DNA of 64,000 nt from Zeus faber (GCA_960531495.1 OY482852.1:33516117-33580116), one strand, 5' to 3'; positions 30,990 to 44,612 are shown, counted from the first letter of the stretch. The notes: generated from the sequence alone by a model not told the origin. Made by a program: numbers and translations.

Positions 30990-31492
30990 TGTCACGACCC
31001 GAACAGGGAGGAACCCAAACGCACGACACAGGGACACGGGAGGCAGGCAAGGGATGTTTATTAACCGGGACGGTGGAGCTGGCCGGGGGGACCTGGTCTG
31101 GAGGGGATGGAGCAGGGCAGGGCAGGGACGATGATGACCAGGAGATGGGGTCCAGGATCCGGGTGGAGAGACGGGGAACCAGGCTGGGTGGAGAGTCCTG
31201 GTCGACAAGCGGAGACAGACAGGTGAAGGGAAGGCGAGACAACAAGACATAAACTAGGAACTTGGAACTGGGAACTGGGAACTAGGAACTAGGAACTAGG
31301 AACTAGGAAGGGAGCCAATCGCGATGCAACTCGGGGAAAGCTAGTTGACGGTCTGGCAAGGAATGGCTAGGAAGCTGGGGCTAAATACAGTGCGGGTAAT
31401 TGATCCCAGGTGTGTGCAATTGGGTCTGAGTAGGGAGCTGCAGATTGGGCAAGGGCGGCCTCTAGTGGCGCTGGGAGGCCGTGGGCCTAACA
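30990..31492 (-). mobile_element. 5' LTR of the Gypsy element
   Basis: 503 bp, TGTTAGG...CGTGACA on the minus strand. It contains a TATTTA box (31387-31382), the self-primer-like CCTTGCCAGACCGT (31361-31348), eight variable AACTAGG-type heptamers (31252-31312) and AATAAA (minus strand, near 31062) upstream of U5. The 3' LTR fragment is a close copy of its distal part. Confidence 0.9.
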
Positions 31493-31516
31493 TGAACGGG
31501 TACATTTATTCCTGTG

Positions 31517-31520
<4 letters not shown>

Positions 31521-31553
<33 letters not shown>

Positions 31554-31640
31554 ATGTACGCATGTGTGTGTGGGTGTTGGGAGGATTGGTCATGTGAATG
31601 TGTGTGGGGTGGGAGGGGAGAGATGCAAGTGTGTATGGCA
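31521..31640. repeat. (TG)n microsatellite with TG-rich flank, right copy
   Basis: About 16 TG units (31521-31552) are followed by GCATGTACGCATG, then ATGTGAATGTGTGTGGGG. This is similar in order to 28396-28500 on the other side of the retrotransposon. Confidence 0.85.
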
Positions 31641-31689
31641 TTTAATCCATAGGACAAATGATTTTTTTAAAGTGACTAGTACTCATTTT

Positions 31690-34600
31690 TTTTAAATCTT
31701 TCTTTCAATCTTTGTTTCTTTCAATCTTATTTTCAAACTTTCTTTCAATCTTATCATAGAACAATAAACACAATGGGGTTGTGCTGATGTTAATGGATCA
31801 ACCTTTCTTTCGTTCTCCTTTATTTCAATCGTTCTTTCAATCTTTCTTTCAATCTTTCAATCTTTCTTTCAATTTTTCTTTCTTTCTTTCAATCTTTCTT
31901 TCAATCTTTCTTACATTCTTTCTTTCAGTCTTTCAATATTTCTTTCAATCTCTCTTTCAATCTATCTTTCAATCTTTCTTTCATTCTTTCTTTCAGTCGT
32001 TCAATCTTTCTTTCAATCTTTCTTTCAATCTTTCTTTTTTCCATCTTTCTTTCAATCTTTCAATCTTTCTTTCATTCTTTCTTTCAATCTTTCTTACTTT
32101 CAATCTTTCTTTCTTTCAATATTTCTTTCAATCTTTCTTTCAATCTTTCTTTCATTCTTTCTTTCATTCTTTCATTCCTTCTTTCAATCTTTCATTCTTT
32201 CTTTCAATCTTTCTTTCTTTCAATCTTTCTTTCAATCTTTCAATCATTCAATCTTTCTTTCATTCTTTCTTTCAATCTTTCAATCTCTCTTTCAATCTTT
32301 CAATCTTTCTTTCAATGTTTCTTTCAATCTTTCATTCTTTCTTTCAATCTTTCAATCGTTCTTTCAATCTTTCTTTTATTCTTTCTTTCAATCTTTCATT
32401 TTTTCAATCTTTCTTTCAATCTTTCAATCTTTCTTTCAATCTTTCATTCTTTCTTTCAATCTTTCAATCGTTCTTTCTTTCAATATTTCTTTCAATCTTT
32501 CAATCTTTCTTTCATTCTTTCATTCCTTCTTTCAATCTTTCTTTCATTATTTATTTCAATCTTTCTTTCATTCTTTCAATCTTTCTTTTATTATTTTTTT
32601 AATCTTTCTTTCAATCTTTCAATCTTTCAATCTTTCTATCAATCTTTCTTTCAATCTTTCTTTCAATCTTTCTTACTTTCAATCTTTCTTTCATTCTTTC
32701 TTTAAATTTTTATTACTTTCAATCTTTCTTTCTTTCAATATTTCTTTCAATCTTTAAATCTTTTTTTCATTCTTTAATTCTTTCTTTCAATCTTTCTTTC
32801 ATTCTTTCTTTCAATCTGTCTTTCATTCTTTCTTTCAATCTTTCTTTCTTTCAATCTTTCTTTCAATCGTTCAATCTTTCTTTCATTCTTTCTTTCAATT
32901 TATATGACTTTCAATCTTTCTTTCTTTCAATCTTTCTTTCAATCTTTCTTTCATTCTTTCATTCTTTCATTCTTTCTTTCAATCTTTCTTTCAGTCTTTC
33001 AATCTTTGTTTACATTTTTCTTTCAATATTTCTTTAAATCTTTCTTTTTTTCAATCTTTCTTTCAATCTTTCTTTCATTCTTTTTTTCAATCTTTCTTAC
33101 TTTCAATATTTCTTTCAATCTTTCTTACTTTCAATATTTCTTTCAATCTTTCTTTCATTCTTTCATTCCTTCTTTCATTATTTCTTTCAATCTTTCTTTC
33201 ATTATTTCTTTCAATCTTTTTTTCAATCTTTCAATCTTTCTTTTATTCTTTTTTTCAATCTTTCAATCTTTCTTACTTTCAATATTTCTTTCTTTCAATA
33301 TTTCTTTCAATCTTTCAATCTTTCTTTTCATTCTTTCATTCCTTCCTTTAATCTTTCTTTCATTATTTATTTCAATCTTTCTTTCAATCTTTCAATCTTT
33401 CTTTTATTCTTTTTTTCAATCTTTCTTTCAATCTTTCAATCTTTCAATCTTTCTATCAATCTTTCTTTCAATCTTTCTTTCAATCTTTCTTACTTTCAAT
33501 CTTTCTTTCAGTCTTTCTTTCAATTTTTATTACTTTCAATCTTTCTTTCTTTCAATATTTCTTTCAATCTTTAAATCTTTTTTTCATTCTTTCATTCTTT
33601 CTTTCAATCTTTCTTTCATTCTTTCTTTCAATCTTTCTTTCATTCTTTCTTTCAATTTATATGACTTTCAATCTTTCTTTCTTTCAATCTTTCTTTCAAT
33701 CTTTCTTTCATTCTTTCATTCTTTCTTTCAATCTTTCTTTCAGTCTTTCAATCTTTGTTTAAATTTTTCTTTCAATATTTCTTCAAATCTTTCTTTTTTT
33801 CAATCTTTCTTTCAATCTTTCTTTCATTCTTTTTTTCAATCTTTCTTACTTTCAATATTTCTTTCAATCTTTCTTTCATTCTTTCATTCCTTCTTTCATT
33901 ATTTCTTTCAATCTTTCTTTCATTATTTCTTTCAATCTTTTTTCAATCTTTCAATCTTTCTTACTTTCAATCTTTCTTTCTTTCAATATTTCTTTCAATC
34001 TTTCAATCTTTCTTTCATTCTTTCATTCCTTCCTTTAATCTTTCTTTCATTATTTATTTCAATCTTTCTTTCAATCTTTCAATCTTTCTTTTATTCTTTT
34101 TTTCAATCTTTCTTTCAATCTTTCAATCTTTCAATCTTTCTTTCAATATTTCTTTCAATCTTACTTTTTTTCCATCTTTCTTTCAATCTTTCTTTCATTC
34201 TTTTTTTCAATCTTTCTTACTTTCAGTATTTCTTTCAATCTTTCTTTCATTCTTTCATTCCTTCTTCCATTATTTCTTTCAATCTTTTTTTCATTATTTC
34301 TTTCAATCTTTCTTTCAATCATTTAATCTTTCAATCTTTCTTTCATTCTTTCTTTCAATTTATATGACTTTCAATCTTTCTTTCTTTCAATCTTTCTTTC
34401 AATCTTTCTTTCATTCTTTCATTCTTTCATTCTTTCTTTCAATCTTTCTTTCAGTCTTTCAAACTTTGTTTAAATTTTTCTTTCAATATTTCTTTAAATC
34501 TTTCTTTTTTTCAATCGTTCTTTCTTTCAATATTTCTTTCAATCTTTCAATCTTTCTTTCATTCTTTCATTCCTTCTTTCAATCTTTCTTTCATTATTTA

Positions 34601-37600
34601 TTTCAATCTTTCTTTCATTCTTTCAATCTTTCTTTTATTCTTTTTTTTAATCTTTCGATCTTTCAATATTTCTTTCAATCTTTCTTTCATTCTTTCATTC
34701 CTTCTTTCATTATTTCTTTCAATCTTTCTTTCATTATTTCGTTCAATCTTTTTTTCAATCTTTCAATCTTTCTTTTATTCTTTTTTTTAATCTTTCGATC
34801 TTTCTTACTTTCAATCTTTCTTCCTTTCAATATTTCTTTCAATCTTTCAATCTTTCTTTCATTCTTTCATTCCTTCCTTTAATCTTTCTTTCATTCTTTC
34901 TTTCAATCTTTCAATCGTTCTTTCAATCTTTCTTTTATTCTTTCTTTCAATCTTTCATTTTTTCAATCTTTCTTTCAATCTTTCAATCTTTCTTTCCACC
35001 TTCATTCTTTCTTTCAATCTTTCAATCGTTCTTTCTTTCAATATTTCTTTCAATCTTTCAATCTTTCTTTCATTCTTTCATTCCTTCTTTCAATCTTTCT
35101 TTCATTATTTATTTCAATCTATATGACTTTCAATCTTTCTTTCTTTCAATCTTTCTTTCAATCTTTCTTTCATTCTTTCATTCTTTCTTTCAATCTTTCT
35201 TTCAGTCTTTCAATCTTTGTTTAAATTTTTCTTTCAATATTTCTTCAAATCTTTCTTTTTTTCAATCTTTCTTTCAATCTTTCTTTCATTCTTTTTTTCA
35301 ATCTTTCTTACTTTCAATATTTCTTTCAATCTTTCTTTCATTCTTTCATTCCTTCTTTCATTATTTCTTTCAATCTTTCTTTCATTATTTCTTTCAATCT
35401 TTTTTCAATCTTTCAATCTTTCTTACTTTCAATCTTTCTTTCTTTCAATATTTCTTTCAATCTTTCAATCTTTCTTTCATTCTTTCATTCCTTCCTTTAA
35501 TCTTTCTTTCATTATTTATTTCAATCTTTCTTTCAATCTTTCAATCTTTCTTTTATTCTTTTTTTCAATCTTTCTTTCAATCTTTCAATCTTTCAATCTT
35601 TCTTTCAATATTTCTTTCAATCTTACTTTTTTTCCATCTTTCTTTCAATCTTTCTTTCATTCTTTTTTTCAATCTTTCTTACTTTCAGTATTTCTTTCAA
35701 TCTTTCTTTCATTCTTTCATTCCTTCTTCCATTATTTCTTTCAATCTTTTTTTCATTATTTCTTTCAATCTTTCTTTCAATCATTTAATCTTTCAATCTT
35801 TCTTTCATTCTTTCTTTCAATTTATATGACTTTCAATCTTTCTTTCTTTCAATCTTTCTTTCAATCTTTCTTTCATTCTTTCATTCTTTCATTCTTTCTT
35901 TCAATCTTTCTTTCAGTCTTTCAAACTTTGTTTAAATTTTTCTTTCAATATTTCTTTAAATCTTTCTTTTTTTCAATCGTTCTTTCTTTCAATATTTCTT
36001 TCAATCTTTCAATCTTTCTTTCATTCTTTCATTCCTTCTTTCAATCTTTCTTTCATTATTTATTTCAATCTTTCTTTCATTCTTTCAATCTTTCTTTTAT
36101 TCTTTTTTTTAATCTTTCGATCTTTCAATATTTCTTTCAATCTTTCTTTCATTCTTTCATTCCTTCTTTCATTATTTCTTTCAATCTTTCTTTCATTATT
36201 TCGTTCAATCTTTTTTTCAATCTTTCAATCTTTCTTTTATTCTTTTTTTTAATCTTTCGATCTTTCTTACTTTCAATCTTTCTTCCTTTCAATATTTCTT
36301 TCAATCTTTCAATCTTTCTTTCATTCTTTCATTCCTTCCTTTAATCTTTCTTTCATTCTTTCTTTCAATCTTTCAATCGTTCTTTCAATCTTTCTTTTAT
36401 TCTTTCTTTCAATCTTTCATTTTTTCAATCTTTCTTTCAATCTTTCAATCTTTCTTTCCACCTTCATTCTTTCTTTCAATCTTTCAATCGTTCTTTCTTT
36501 CAATATTTCTTTCAATCTTTCAATCTTTCTTTCATTCTTTCATTCCTTCTTTCAATCTTTCTTTCATTATTTATTTCAATCTTTCTTTCATTCTTTCAAT
36601 CTTTCTTTTATTCTTTTTTTCAATCTTTCTCTCAATCTTTCAATCTTTCAATCTTTCTATCAATCTTTCTTTCAATCTTTCTTTCAATCTTTCTTACTTT
36701 CAATCTTTCTTTCATTCTTTCTTTAAATTTTTATTACTTTCAATCTTTCTTTCTTTCAATATTTCTTTCAATCTTTAAATCTTTTTTTCATTCTTTCATT
36801 CTTTCTTTCAATCTTTCTTTCATTCTTTATTCAATCTGTCTTTCATTCTTTCTTTCAATCTTTCTTTCTTTCAATCTTTCTTTCAATCGTTCAATCTTTC
36901 TTTCATTCTTTCTTTCAATTTATATGACTTTCAATCTTTCTTTCTTTCAATCTTTCTTTCAATCTTTCTTTCAGTCTTTCAATCTTTGTTTAAATTTTTC
37001 TTTCAATATTTCTTTAAATCTTTCTTTTTTTCAATCTTTCTTTCAATCTTTCTTTCATTCTTTTTTTCAATCTTTCTTAGTTTCAATATTTCTTTCAATC
37101 TTTCTTTCATTCTTTCATTCCTTCTTTCATTATTTCTTTCAATCTTTCTTTCATTATTTCTTTCAATCTTTTTTTCAATCTTTCAATCTTTCTTTTATTC
37201 TTTTTTTCCATCTTTCTTTCAATCTTTCAATCTTTCAATCTTTCTATCAATCTTTCTTTCAATCTTTCTTTCAATCTTTCTTACTTTCAATCTTTCTTTC
37301 ATTCTTTCTTTAAATTTTTATTACTTTCAATCTTTCTTTCTTTCAATATTTCTTTCAATCTTTAAATCTTTTTTTCATTCTTTCATTCTTTCTTTCAATC
37401 TTTCTTTCATTCTTTCTTTCAATCTGTCTTTCATTCTTTCTTTCAATCTTTCTTTCTTTCAATCTTTCTTTCAATCGTTCAATCTTTCTTTCATTCTTTC
37501 TTTCAATTTATATGACTTTCAATCTTTCTTTCTTTCAATCTTTCTTTCAATCTTCCTTTCATTCTTTCATTCTTTCATTCTTTCTTTCAATCTTTCTTTC

Positions 37601-40600
37601 AGTCTTTCAATCTTTGTTAAAATTTTTCTTTCAACATTTCTTTAAATCTTTCTTTTTTTCAATCTTTCTTTCAATCTTTCTTTCATTCTTTTTTTCAATC
37701 TTTCTTACTTTCAATATTTCTTTCAATCTTTCTTTCATTCTTTCATTCCTTCTTTCATTATTTCTTTCAATCTTTCTTTCATTATTTCTTTCAATCTTTT
37801 TTTCAATCTTTCAATCTTTCTTTTATTCTTTTTTTCAATCGTTCAATCTTTCTTACTTTCAATCTTTCTTTCTTTCAATATTTCTTTCAATCTTTCAATC
37901 TTTCTTTCATTCTTTCATTCCTTCCTTTAATCTTTCTTTCATTATTTATTTCAATCTTTCTTTCAATCTTTCAATCTTTCTTTTATTCTTTTTTTCAATC
38001 TTTCTTTCAATCTTTCAATCTTTCAATCTTTCTATCAATCTTTCTTTTCAATCTTTCTTTCAATCTTTCTTACTTTCAATCTTTCTTTCAGTCTTTCTTT
38101 CAATTTTTATTACTTTCAATCTTTCTTTCTTTCAATACTTCTTTCAATCTTTAAATCTTTTTTTCATTCTTTCATTCTTTCTTTCAATCTTTCTTTCATT
38201 CTTTCTTTCAATCTGTCTTTCATCCTTTCTTTCAATCTTTCTTTATTTCAATCTTTCTTTCAATCGTTCAATCTTTCTTTCATTCTTTCTTTCTATTTAA
38301 ATGACTTTCAATCTTTCTTTCTTTCAATCTTTCTTTCAATCTTTCTTTCATTCTTTAAATCTTTTTCTCATTCTTTCATTCTTTCTTTCAATCTTTCTTT
38401 CATTCTTTCTTTCAATCTTTCTTTCATTCTTTCTTTCAATTTATATGACTTTCAATCTTTCTTTCTTTCAATCTTTCTTTCAATCTTTCTTTCATTCTTT
38501 CATTCTTTCATTCTTTCTTTCAATCTTTCTTTCAGTCTTTCAATCTTTGTTTAAATTTTTCTTTCAATATTTCTTCAAATCTTTCTTTTTTTCAATCTTT
38601 CTTTCAATCTTTCTTTCATTCTTTTTTTCAATCTTTCTTACTTTCAATATTTCTTTCAATCTTTCTTTCATTCTTTCATTCCTTCTTTTATTATTTCTTT
38701 CAATCTTTCTTTCATTATTTCTTTCAATCTTTTTTTCAATCTTTCAATCTTTCTTACTTTCAATCTTTCTTTCTTTCAATATTTCTTTCAATCTTTCAAT
38801 CTTTCTTTCATTCTTTCATTCCTTCCTTTAATCTTTCTTTCATTATTTATTTCAATCTTTCTTTCAATCTTTCAATCTTTCTTTTATTCTTTTTTTCAAT
38901 CTTTCTTTCAATCTTTCAATCTTTCAATCTTTCTTTAAATTTTTCTTTCAATATTTCTTTCAATCTTTATTTTTTTCCATCTTTCTTTCAATCTTTCTTT
39001 AATTCTTTTTTTCAATCTTTCTTTCTTTCAATTTTTCTATCTTTCAATATTTCTTCCAATCTTTCAATCTTTCTTTCATTCTTTCTTTCAATCTTTCTTT
39101 CATTCTTTCTTTCAATATTTCAATCTTTCAATCTTTCTTTCATTCTTTCTTTCAATCTTTCAATCTTTCTTTAATTATTTTTTTCAATCTTTCTTTCTTT
39201 CAATTTTTCTATCTTTCAATATTTCTTCCAATCTTTCAATCTTTCTTTTGTTATTCTTTCAATCTTTCTTTCTTTCAATCTTTCTTTCCATCTATCTTTC
39301 AATCTTTCTTTCAATCTTTCTTTCAATCTTTCTTTCTTTAAATCTTTCTTTCAATCTTTCTTTCAAACATTCAATCTTTCTTTCAATCTTTCAATCTTTC
39401 AATCTTTTTTTCAATCTTTCTTTCAATCTTTCAATCTTTCTTTCATTCTATCTTTCAATATTTCAATCTTTCAATCTTTCTTTCATTCTTTCTTTCAATC
39501 TTTCAATCTTTCTTTCATTATTTCTTTCAATCTTTCTTACTTTCAATTTTTCTATCTTTCAATATTTCTTCCAATCGTTCAATCTTTCTTTCATTATTTC
39601 TTTCAATCTTTCTTTTTTCAATCTTTCTTGCAATCTTTCTTTCAATTGTTTAATCTTTCAATCTTTCTTTAATTCTTTCATTCTTTCTTTCAAACTTTCA
39701 ATCTTTCTTTCATTCTTTCTTTCAGTCTTTCAATCTTTCTTTCAATCTTTCTTTCAATCTTTCTTTCTTTCTTTATTTCAATCTTTGTTTCATTCTTTCT
39801 TACAATCTTTCTTTCTTTCAATCTTTCTTTCAATCTTTCTTTCAATCTTTCTTTCAATCGTTCTTTCTTTCTTTTAGTCTTTCTTTCAATCTTTCAATTT
39901 TTCAATCTTTCTTTCATTCTTTCTTTTAATCTTTCAATCTTTCTTTCATTGAATCTTTCAATCTTTTTTTCTTTTTTCAATCTTTCTTGCAATCTTTCTT
40001 TCAGTCTTTCAATATTTCTTTCAAACTTTCAATCTTTCTTTCAATCTTTCAATCTTTCAATCTTTCTTTCAATTTTTCTTTCAATCTTTCACTCTTTCTT
40101 TCATTCTTTCTTTCAATCTTTCAATCTTTCAATCTTTCAATCTTTTTTTCATTCTTTCTTTCAGACTTTCAATCTTTCTTTCAATATTTCTTTCAATCTT
40201 TCTTACTTTCAATCTTTCTTTCATTCAATCTTTCTTTCCATCTTTCTTTCATTCTTTCCTTCAGTCTTTCAATATTTCTTTCAATCTTTCTTTCAATTTT
40301 TCTTTTTTTCAATCTTTTTTCAATCTTTCTTTCATTCTTTCTTTCAATCTTTCAATATTTCTTTCAATTTTTCTTTCTTTTTTCAGTCTTTCTTCCATTC
40401 TTTCTATAAATCTTTCTTTCTTTCAAGCTTTCTTTCAATCTTTCAATCTTTCAATCTTTCTTTAATTCTTTTATTCATTCTTTTTTTCAGTCTTTCAATC
40501 TTTCTTTATATCTTTCTTTCAATCTTTCTTTCAATCTATCAATCTTTCAATTTTTCTTTCATTCTTTCTTTCAATCTTTATTACTTTCAATCTTTCTTTC

Positions 40601-43600
40601 AATCTTTCTTACTTTCATTCTCTCTTTCTTTCAATATTTCTTTCAATCTTTCAATCCTTCTTTCATTCTTTCATTCTTTCTTTCAATCGTTCTTTCATTC
40701 TTTCTTTCAATTTTTCATTCTTTCTTTCAATCTTTCAATCTTTCAATCTTTCTTTCAATCTTTCTTTCTTTCAATCTTTCTTTCAATCTTTCTTTCAATC
40801 TTTCTTTCATTCTTTACTTCAGTCTTTCAATCTTTCTTTCAATCTTTCTTTTTTTCAATCTTTCTTTCAATCTTTCTTTCATTCTTTCTTTCAATCTTTC
40901 TTTCAATCTTTCAATCTTTCTTTCAATATTTCTTTCAATCTTTCTTACTTTCAATCTTTCTTTCTTTAAATCTTTCTTTCAAACTTTCAATCATTATTTC
41001 AATCTTTCAATCTTTCAATCTTTCTTTCAATCTTTCAATCTTTCTTTCAATATTTCATTCAATCTTTCTTTCTTTAAATCTTTCTTTCAATCTTTCTTTC
41101 AAACATTCAATCTTTCTTTCAATCTTTCAATCTTTCAATCTTTCTTTCAATCTTTCAATCTTTCTCTCATTCTATCTTTCAATATTTCAATCTTTCAATC
41201 TTTCTTTCATTCTTTCTTTCAATCTTTCAATCTTTCTTTCATTCTTTCTTTCAATCTTTCTTACTTTCAATTTTTCTATCTTTCAATATTTCTTCCAATC
41301 TTTCAATCTTTCTTTTGTTATTTCTTTCAATCTTTCTTTCTATAAATCTTTCTTTCATCTATCTTTCAATCTTTCTTTCATTCTTTCTTTCAGTCTTTCA
41401 ATCTTTTTTTCAATCTATCTTTCAATCTTTCTTTCATTCTTTCTTTCAATCTGTCAATCTTGCTTTCATTCTTTCTTACTTTCAATTTTTCTATCTTTCA
41501 ATATTTCTTCCAATCGTTCAATCTTTCTTTCATTATTTCCTTCAATCTTTCTTTCTTTCAATCTTTCTTTCCAACTTTCTTTCAATCTTTCTTTCATTCT
41601 TTCTTTCAATATTTCTTTTTTCAATCTTTCTTCCAATCTTTCTTTCAATTGTTTAATCTTTCATTCTTTCTTTCAATCTTTCAATCTTTCTTTAAATATT
41701 TCTTTCGATCTTTAATACTTTCAATCTTTTTTCAAACATTTAATCTTTCTTTCAATATTTCAATCTTTCAATCTTTCTGTCATTCTTTCTTTCAATCTTT
41801 CAATATTTCAATCTTTCTTTCAATCTTTCTTTCAATCTTTCAATCTTTCTTTCATTCTATCTTTCAATATTTCAATCTTTCAATCTTTCTTTCATTCTTT
41901 CTTTCAATCTTTCAATCTTTCTTTCATTCTTTCTTTCAATCTTTCTTACTTTCAATTTTTCTATCTTTCAATATTTCTTCCAATCTTTCAATCTTTCTTT
42001 TGTTATTTCTTTCAATCTTTTTTTCTTTCAATCTTTCTTTCATCTATCTTTCAATCTTTCTTTCATTCTTTCTTTCAATCTTTATTTTTTCAATCTTTCT
42101 TGCAATCTTTCTTTCAATTGTTTAATCTATCAATCTTTCTTTCATTCTTTCTTTCAGTCTTTCAATCCTTTTTTCAATCTTTCTTTCAATCTTTCAATCT
42201 TTCTTTCATTCTTTCTTTCAATATTTCAATCTTTCAATCTTTCTTTCATTCTTTCTTTCAATCTTTCAATCTTGCTTTCATTCTTTCTTACTTTCAATTT
42301 TTCTATCTTTCAATATTTCTTCCAATCTTTCTATCTTTCTTTCATTATTTCTTTCAATCTTTCTTTCTTTCAATCTTTCTTTCCAACTTTCTTTCAATCT
42401 TTCTTTCATTCTTTCTTTCAATATTTCTTTTTTCAATCTTTCTTGCAATCTTTCTTTCAATTGTTTAATCTTTCATTCTTTCTTTCATTCATTCATTCTT
42501 TCTTTCAATCGTTCTTTCATTCTTTCTTTCAATCTTTCAATCTTTCTTTAAATATTTATTTCGATCTTTAATACTTTCAATCTTTTTTCAAACATTCAAT
42601 CTTTCTTTCAATATTTCAATCTTTCAATCTTTCAATCTTTCTTTCATTCATTCTTTCAATCTTTCTTACTTTCAATTTTTCTATCTTTCATTATTTCTTT
42701 CAATCTTTCTTTTGTTATTTCTTTCAATCTTTATTTCTTTCAATATTGCTTTCCATCTTTCTTGCAATCTTTCTTTCAATTGTTTAATCTTTCAATGTTT
42801 CTTTCATTCTTTCTTTCAGTCTTTCAATCTTTTTTTCAATCTTTCTTTCATTCTTTCTTTCAATCTTTCTGTCCGTCATTCTTTCTTTCAATCTTTCTTT
42901 CAATCTTTCTTTCATTCTTTATTTCAATCTTTGTTTCATTCTTTCTTTCAATCTTTCTTTCAATCTTTCTTTCTTTCTTTAAATCTTTCTTTCAATCTTT
43001 CTTTCAAACTTTCAATCTTTATTTCAATCTTTCAATCTTTCTATCAATCTTTCTTTCATTCTTTCAATCTTTCTTACTTTCAATTTTTCTATCTTTCATT
43101 TTTTCTTTCAATCTTTCTTTTGTTATTTCTTTCAATCTTTATTTCTTTCAATCTTACTTTCCATCTTTCTTGCAATCTTTCTTTCAATTGTTTAATCTTT
43201 CAATGTTTCTTTCATTCTTTCTTTCAGTCTTTCAATCTTTTTTTCAATCTTTCTTTCATTCTTTCTTTCAATCTTTCTGTCCGTCATTCTTTCTTTCAGT
43301 CTTTCTTTCAATCATTCAATCTTTCAATCTTTCTTTCTTTCAATCTTTCTTTCAATCTTTCTTTCATTCTTTATTTCAATCTTTGTTTCATTCTTTCTTT
43401 CAATCTTTCTATCAATCTTTCTTTCAATCTTTCTTTCTTTCTTTAAATCTTTCTTTCAATCTTTCTTTCAAACATTCAATCTTTATTTCAATCTTTCAAT
43501 CTTTCTTTCAATCTTTCTTTCAATCTTTCAATCTTTCTTTCATTCTTTCTTTCAATATTTCAATCTTTCAATATTTCTTTCATTCTTTCTTGCAATCTTT

Positions 43601-43605
43601 CAGTC
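31690..43605. repeat. Giant TTTC/AATC tetranucleotide-lattice microsatellite, left part
   Basis: It is almost entirely built from TTTC and AATC words with point variants (ATTC, TATC, TTTA, TTAC, GTTC, CATC). The commonest 12-mer is TTTCTTTCAATC. Guanine is rare on the plus strand. Plus-strand stop codons are scarce, so long open frames appear in all frames, encoding F/S/Q/N/L/I-only runs (FFQS, FLSI and LSFN for the three frames of the 12-mer). No domain, start context or promoter supports a gene. The array starts after a T-run near 31690 and is broken by a LINE at 43606. Confidence 0.97.
33661..36584. repeat. 1,462-bp tandem segmental duplication inside the microsatellite
   Basis: 33661-35122 and 35123-36584 are essentially identical at an exact 1,462-bp offset. 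Shared rare landmarks include ATATGACTTTCAATC at the start, CAGTCTTTCAATCTTTG, TTACTTTTTTTCCATC, and CTTTCCACCTTCATTC at about 34993 and 36455. The similarity ends just after CATTATTTATTTCAATCT. Confidence 0.9.
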
Positions 43606-43833
43606 CTCAGTCCTCTCTTATGTGGGCGTGCTCTTAGCCAGGTGCAACCCTAATCACACGAGCAGCTGTATTCTATCACCTATTTATGGTCCTGCCCTTC
43701 AAGCGTTGGCCCATTTGTAGTCGCTCTCGTGTGAAGACGCTCTGTGTAAAGACGCACGTCTACCTCTGCACGTCAACCGAAGCAAGGACACCGAACAAGG
43801 CAAACCTGCCTTCTTTCTCTCACTCCATACAAA

Positions 43834-44612
43834 GTGTGCTACTACCGCATCCCTACAACTTCAAGGTCACCCAGAAAGCGTCGTTATACCATACGCCGAT
43901 GCAATCCGGGTAACCTCAGGTCCCTGCAGCAAACATCTTCTGCAAAGACCTCCTTCTCTGTTGGCTTGTGGAATTGTCGATCTGCAGTTAACAAGGCAGA
44001 CTTCATTTCTGGTCATGCCAACCAACTCTCCTTAGAGCTCCTTGCTCTCACTGAGACATGGATTAAACCGGAAGATAGCGCAACCCCGGCTGCACTCTCC
44101 ACTAACTACTCATTCTCCCACACATCCAGACCATCTGGCCGTGGTGGTGGGACTGGCCTGCTAATTTCCAACACATGGAAATTTAATCCACTGCTGCCTT
44201 TAAACAACTTTGCCTCCTTTGAATATCACGCCGTCTTGGTGACTGCTCCGGTGAAAGCCTATGTGGTCGTCATCCACCGTCCACCAGGACAACTAGGTGA
44301 CTTCCTACATGAGCTTGACACCCTGCTGTCATCAATCCCTGAGCACGAGTGTCCCATGCTCGTCCTCGGAGACATGAACATTCACTTGGACAGTGCGAGC
44401 TCGGCTGACTTCCTGTCTTTGGTTCGCTCGTTCGACCTAAGGCAGATCCCGACTCCACCGACTCACAAGGCTGGCAAAGAGCTTGATCTCATTCTTGCTC
44501 GGAGCTGTACCACCGACAACCTATGGGTCACTCCTCTTCATCTCTCTGACCACTTCTTCATCCACTTCAATGTCCAGCTACCAAAACAACCCCCACCTCC
44601 CCACCCATGGTT
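43834..44612 (+). pseudogene. LINE apurinic endonuclease-like domain
   Basis: A lead-in of about 40 residues is followed by the endonuclease: FSVGLWNCRSAVNKADF (Asn), LLALTETWI (Glu), GRGGGTGLLIS, YVVVIHRPPG, VLGDMNIHLDS (Asp and Asn), LDLILARS and LHLSDHFF (Asp-His). This is the exonuclease-endonuclease-phosphatase fold that nicks target DNA for target-primed reverse transcription. All main catalytic blocks are visible. Open sequence continues to 44745 but leaves the family pattern at the C-rich run near 44587-44606, where the frame changes. Confidence 0.88.

Larger units (their letters stand above)
28576..31492 (-). mobile_element. Ty3/Gypsy retrotransposon with internal deletion, self-priming type
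   Basis: Read on the minus strand: full 5' LTR (31492-30990), primer region, gag (30968-30021), protease and the first part of RT (to about 28945), then directly the R-U5 part of the 3' LTR (28944-28576). RNase H, integrase, the rest of RT and U3 of the 3' LTR are deleted. Flanks TGTAC (28571-28575) and TGAAC (31493-31497) could be a 5-bp target duplication with one change. Gag starts only about 20 bp after the LTR, as in Tf1/Sushi-like elements. The copy is non-autonomous. Confidence 0.88.

Noticed and set aside
30148-31252. Plus-strand open frames across the Gypsy gag and LTR
   Set aside because: They are antisense shadows of the GC-rich gag on the minus strand.
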